Origin: Desulfocapsa sp.
Lineage (GTDB): Bacteria > Desulfobacterota > Desulfobulbia > Desulfobulbales > Desulfocapsaceae
Length of the DNA stretch: 8,327 bases
Direction: 5' to 3'
Assembly: GCA_029934915.1 (NCBI GenBank)
Contig: JAOZLI010000113.1
Coordinates: forward strand, 1-8,327
Part shown: one piece after another, positions 5,187 to 8,327 of the stretch
Numbering within the stretch: the first letter of the stretch is position 1
Layout: each line of letters starts with the position of its first letter
Made by a program: the position numbers and the translations under genes
The notes under the pieces: model-generated
Seen by the model: only the letters and a program-made list of their open reading frames with translations
Databases searched by the model: none
What the model was told of the DNA's origin: nothing

Positions 5187-7642
5187 TTTGATTGTTTTCC
5201 TTTCCGTTTCCGCGGAGGGAATTCGAAAGTAATTTTTCCTGTTTTGCCCATGAGGAGATAGGCGTCAAAAGGTCGTTTCTTTTTTGAAATAAATTGCGTT
5301 ATCAGTTCTGTTTTTCCATCGGTCAGGAGTTGCCTGATATGATCCGGTGTGATTTCACGGGCAAGAATAATCTTGCTGATCTGTAGTCCTTTTTCTTTGT
5401 CTCCATCAAGAGTGGATGCTGACATATACGCTGCAGGCGTCTCAAAAACAGGTGTGCCGTCCACCGGAGAGTTGCCTAGTGGCTCACTCTTTTTAATAGC
5501 GTCGATATCTAGTTCTGCAATGGAATCGGCGAAAAGAAATTCGATTTTACTATTGGTGAGTCGTACAGAGGCTGAGAATGGTTTACCCCGTTTACTTCTG
5601 AAATCACTGAAAGGGCCCAGAGTTTTGCCATTGATAATATCGATTATTTCCTGGATGGTCATCAGTCTGCCACCGAGGATTTTTCGAAGCGTTATCTTTT
5701 CATCTTCAGATATATAAGCAGTGGGCGTCTCCATAAATTTGATATCGCCAACCGGACTGAAGGGCGCCTCTTTATGAACGGGGTCTTTTTCAAACTTGTG
5801 AACCTGGGAAATGATATGCTCGGTCAAATCCCTGATCTCTTTCATAAATTGTTTACGAGTGAATTTTCCCTGCAGAATCTGGTTGAGCTTAAATTCCCAT
5901 TCGCCTGTCATCTGCGGAGATGCCAGAACTTCAATTTTCAAGGCTTCCAGAAGTGAGAATAGTTCAAAGGCTTTGCCAGTCGGTGTAAGTTCTTTCCCTT
6001 CTCGGACAATATACTTTTCCTTGAGTAGCTTTTCAATGATGGCAGCGCGTGTGGCTGGAGTTCCAAGGCCTCTTTCCTTCATCGCCTCAGCTAACTCTTC
6101 ATCCTCTACAAATTTGCCGGAATTCTCCATGGCTGAGAGTAACGTTGCTTCGTTAAATCGTGGGGGCGGTTTTGTTTCAGATTTTTCTTTGGCCACCTCT
6201 CTACAGAGAACGGCTGAATCCGGTGGGATTTCCGTGAGTAATTTATCTGTTTCCTGGTTACCATTCCCCTGGTAAATAATTTTCCAGCCAGGATCAATCT
6301 GGATTTTTCCTTCGGTGAGGAAGGTTTCCTGGTTCACCACAGATAATCTTGTGGTGTTCAGGTATCTGGCTGGTGGAAAGAATACGGCCAGAAACCGTTG
6401 GGTTATCATAGTGTAGATCTTCAGTTCCGGTTCGCTTAGGGTTCCTGGTAACTTGTTTGTGGGGATGATCGCATGGTGATCGGATATCTTTTTGTTATCA
6501 AAGATCCGTTTTTCCAGTTTGATATATTTTTGCGCAAGCGCTGTTTTTGCATGTACTCCAAGTTGCCAGTCCTGCTGCAGTTTGACAGTTTTTTTGACAT
6601 TGCTTAGATAGTCTTCCGGTAGATGACGACTGTCAGTACGAGGATAGGTAAGTACTTTATGCTTCTCGTAGAGAGCCTGGGCAAGACCCAGAGTGTTTTT
6701 GGCTGAAAAACCAAAGCGACTGTTGGCCTCACGTTGCAGGGTGGTAAGATCGTATAAGCCCGGGGAGCGCTGGTTGGATTTTTTAGTGGTTTCGGCAACC
6801 TCGGCAGGTTCACCTGTGCACCTGTCAGCTATGGTCTGGGCATCTTTATCTATCCAGATTCTGTCCTGGCGTGAATGCTCATTTTTGGGATCTTTTTTGA
6901 ATTTGGGATCAATCCATTTACCAATATATTCTCCGCCATCAAAGGAAAAGCTTGCCTGAAGAGTGAAGTAATCAGTGGACTTGAAGGCCAGACGGAACTG
7001 TTCGCGTTTTACCAGAAGGGATAACGTGGGTGTCTGTACACGGCCACAGGGAGTAAGAAAAAAACCGCCTTTTCTTGAGTTGAATCCGGTGAGTGCTCGT
7101 GTTGCATTAAGCCCAATCAGCCAATCTGATTCAGATCTGCAAAGGGCAGCATCTTCAAGACTTGTCATTTCATCATTATCACGGAGATTGGCAAAACCTT
7201 CTTTGATGGAATCACGAGTCATGGATTGCAGCCACAGGCGTTTAAAACTCTTTTTGGCAACGGAGCTGTTCCAGACGTAGCGCAGGATGTATTTGAAGAT
7301 AAGCTCACCTTCACGTCCTGCATCACAGGCATTGATAATTTCGTGAACATCTCTTCGACGAATGAGTTTTTGCAGGGCATTCAGCTGTCCCTTGGTTCCC
7401 TGTAAGCCTTTTAATGGGAATTCTTCAGGGAGGATGGGAAGATTGGCAAGAGACCAACTTTTGTATTTCGGGTCTATCTCTTCGGGGTATTTAATGGACA
7501 CAAGATGTCCAATGGCATAGGAGACAATATAGGAATCACTTTCGTAATGGGTCTTTGTCTTTTTAAACTTGCCTGGTAGAACTTTGGCAAGGTCTCCAGC
7601 TACGCTGGGTTTCTCGGCAATAATAAGTGTTTTTTCGGTCAT
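5183..7642 (-). CDS. topB: DNA topoisomerase III, TopB type
   Basis: An 819-residue type IA topoisomerase, which cuts one DNA strand through a 5'-phosphotyrosine and passes another strand; TopB chiefly resolves linked replication and recombination intermediates. The TOPRIM domain has E10 in IIAEKPS and the acidic motif DAGREGE (107-113). Its middle position, Asp in DxDxE, is Gly109, as in the Bacillus-type TopB group. The active-site tyrosine is Y333 in LTYPRTDS. SDHHAIIPT (387-395) and the ERGLGTPATRAAIIEKL segment (523-539) are also typical. The C-terminus (about 626-808) contains two degenerate zinc-ribbon plus C-terminal-repeat modules (SKRGKPFSA and SKKKRPFDA), but no cysteine occurs after C480. 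A basic tail RKRKGKQSK follows. It starts 13 bp after the hydrolase stop without a good Shine-Dalgarno site and overlaps rsfS by 4 bp. Confidence 0.95.
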   Translation of the reverse strand: MTEKTLIIAEKPSVAGDLAKVLPGKFKKTKTHYESDSYIVSYAIGHLVSIKYPEEIDPKYKSWSLANLPILPEEFPLKGLQGTKGQLNALQKLIRRRDVHEIINACDAGREGELIFKYILRYVWNSSVAKKSFKRLWLQSMTRDSIKEGFANLRDNDEMTSLEDAALCRSESDWLIGLNATRALTGFNSRKGGFFLTPCGRVQTPTLSLLVKREQFRLAFKSTDYFTLQASFSFDGGEYIGKWIDPKFKKDPKNEHSRQDRIWIDKDAQTIADRCTGEPAEVAETTKKSNQRSPGLYDLTTLQREANSRFGFSAKNTLGLAQALYEKHKVLTYPRTDSRHLPEDYLSNVKKTVKLQQDWQLGVHAKTALAQKYIKLEKRIFDNKKISDHHAIIPTNKLPGTLSEPELKIYTMITQRFLAVFFPPARYLNTTRLSVVNQETFLTEGKIQIDPGWKIIYQGNGNQETDKLLTEIPPDSAVLCREVAKEKSETKPPPRFNEATLLSAMENSGKFVEDEELAEAMKERGLGTPATRAAIIEKLLKEKYIVREGKELTPTGKAFELFSLLEALKIEVLASPQMTGEWEFKLNQILQGKFTRKQFMKEIRDLTEHIISQVHKFEKDPVHKEAPFSPVGDIKFMETPTAYISEDEKITLRKILGGRLMTIQEIIDIINGKTLGPFSDFRSKRGKPFSASVRLTNSKIEFLFADSIAELDIDAIKKSEPLGNSPVDGTPVFETPAAYMSASTLDGDKEKGLQISKIILAREITPDHIRQLLTDGKTELITQFISKKKRPFDAYLLMGKTGKITFEFPPRKRKGKQSK

Positions 7643-7655
7643 GTTGAGCTTTTAT

Positions 7656-8249
7656 TTATATTTCTTGTACAAAATTCAATAGGGTTTTATGCCAGAGTTC
7701 GGGCTGTTCAAGGTAACAGGGATGCTTGGCACCTTGAAAGGTGACGAGTTTTGAACCCGTAACCTCCTTATGTAACAGGACTCCGTTGGCAGGGTCAGAG
7801 ATTTGATCCTGCTCTCCCCACACTATGAGGGTCGATTCTGGTAGATTATACAGACGTTCTTTGTTGTCCTGAACTCCAACAGCTCCAATAAGAACAAGGG
7901 CTGAAATTTTTTCGGGGTTATCCAGACAGAATTCCAAGGCAATTTTACCACCCATGGATGGACCTACCAGTATAACGTGTTCGAGGCCAGCAGATTCCAT
8001 CACTTTATTTATGATGATGTCCGCAGCGATATCAGCCTCTGCTGACTGGCCAAATCCGGGAAGGTCAATGGCAAGGAATGAAAACCCGGCATCTATTATG
8101 GCTTGCAGGGTACCCAGTTCTTTCCAGGTCTCTGCCTGAAATGCTTTGCCGTGCAGGAAAAACAGGGTTGGTTTTCTTGTGTCACCACCTTGCAAAGTGT
8201 TAATATCACAACCGTTTATGGTAATTACTTTTGTTGCTATCGATTGCAT
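7656..8249 (-). CDS. Small capless alpha/beta hydrolase, ABHD14-like
   Basis: A 197-residue alpha/beta hydrolase with a complete catalytic triad: S98 in the nucleophile elbow GPSMGG, D148 in WGEQDQI and H176 in GAKHPCYL. The oxyanion region is FLHGKAF (31-37). The length leaves no room for a cap domain, which most 250-300 residue relatives have. The segments FLHGKAFQAETWKELGTLQ, AIDLPGFGQS and HPCYLEQPELWHKTLLNF resemble, as I recall them, corresponding segments of the vertebrate ABHD14A/B proteins; ABHD14B has been described as a lysine deacetylase acting with CoA. The substrate here is unknown, and an esterase role is equally possible. No signal peptide, so cytoplasmic. GAGGA (8260-8256) lies 6 nt before the ATG and fixes the start. 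It is the first gene of the probable hydrolase-topB-rsfS-thrC-phosphorylase operon. Confidence 0.85.
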   Translation of the reverse strand: MQSIATKVITINGCDINTLQGGDTRKPTLFFLHGKAFQAETWKELGTLQAIIDAGFSFLAIDLPGFGQSAEADIAADIIINKVMESAGLEHVILVGPSMGGKIALEFCLDNPEKISALVLIGAVGVQDNKERLYNLPESTLIVWGEQDQISDPANGVLLHKEVTGSKLVTFQGAKHPCYLEQPELWHKTLLNFVQEI

Positions 8250-8255
8250 GTAATA

Positions 8256-8260
8256 TCCTC
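8256..8260 (-). promoter_or_regulatory. Shine-Dalgarno site of the hydrolase gene
   Basis: GAGGA on the minus strand with a 6-nt spacer before the ATG at 8249. It is clear and strong, unlike the start regions of topB, the phosphorylase and mtaD further along, which lack a good site. Confidence 0.6.
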
Positions 8261-8287
8261 GTTTTGGCTAGAAGCTTGTCCGAGAAT

Positions 8288-8315
8288 AGGCATTTTGTTC
8301 AAAATCGAGGCATTT
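8288..8315. repeat. Direct repeat AGGCATTT, two copies 20 bp apart, around an inverted repeat
   Basis: AGGCATTT occurs at 8288-8295 and 8308-8315, spaced exactly 20 bp (about two helical turns). Between and overlapping them is the inverted repeat ATTTTG, TT, CAAAAT (8292-8305). The group lies about 40-65 bp upstream of the first gene of the rightmost operon, where an operator or promoter would be expected. No convincing -35/-10 pair could be placed here, and the window ends before the full upstream region is seen. Confidence 0.3.
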
Positions 8316-8327
8316 CTACAAAATAAG

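Noticed and set aside
5811..6275. Plus-strand open frame of 154 codons
   Set aside because: It is antisense to the conserved central part of topB (including the GLGTPATRA region). The serine-rich product is typical of a reverse-strand shadow.
1..8327. Mobile elements, CRISPR arrays, tRNA or rRNA genes, phage or defence genes
   Set aside because: I saw no transposase or integrase motifs, regularly spaced repeats, tRNA-like cloverleaf or rRNA sequence. Almost the whole window is taken up by conserved minus-strand genes.

Overview
The window is a compact block of bacterial genes, nearly all on the minus strand and read from right to left. It looks like ordinary chromosomal housekeeping and metabolic DNA. 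There are no phage genes, transposases, CRISPR arrays, tRNAs or rRNAs. The paired single-domain TatA proteins, the gene mix and the moderate G+C suggest a Desulfobacterota-type bacterium, perhaps of the Desulfobulbales. That placement is an inference from gene content and style; nothing in the sequence proves it.

In order of transcription, the right part (8249 to 3398) holds a small capless alpha/beta hydrolase resembling animal ABHD14, topoisomerase III (topB), the ribosomal silencing factor rsfS and threonine synthase (thrC). A purine nucleoside phosphorylase (3392-2571) follows directly. The junctions from the hydrolase to the phosphorylase are 13 bp, a 4-bp ATGA overlap, 4 bp and 5 bp, so these five genes probably form one operon. 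After a 63-bp spacer with a TTCGANATTC repeat comes a methylthioadenosine/S-adenosylhomocysteine deaminase (mtaD). The phosphorylase and mtaD together could recycle methylthioadenosine, adenosine or S-adenosylhomocysteine through deaminated (inosine-type) nucleosides.

The left part (1115 to 293) holds two tandem tatA-like genes, for small membrane proteins of the twin-arginine export system, and a single-domain PilZ protein that may bind c-di-GMP. No tatC is present.

The 251 bp between pilZ and the left edge contain a promoter-like site pointing left, a palindrome upstream of it, and a leader of about 120 nt with several short inverted repeats. The leader ends in a good Shine-Dalgarno site and the first 13 codons of a class II glutamine amidotransferase-like protein (MCRL start), which runs off the left edge.

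I did not find a new multi-gene system. The points most worth a second look are the topoisomerase III C-terminus, whose two zinc-ribbon-like modules have lost their cysteines, the ABHD14-like hydrolase, the deaminase-phosphorylase pairing, the structured leader at the left edge, and the TTCGANATTC repeat.
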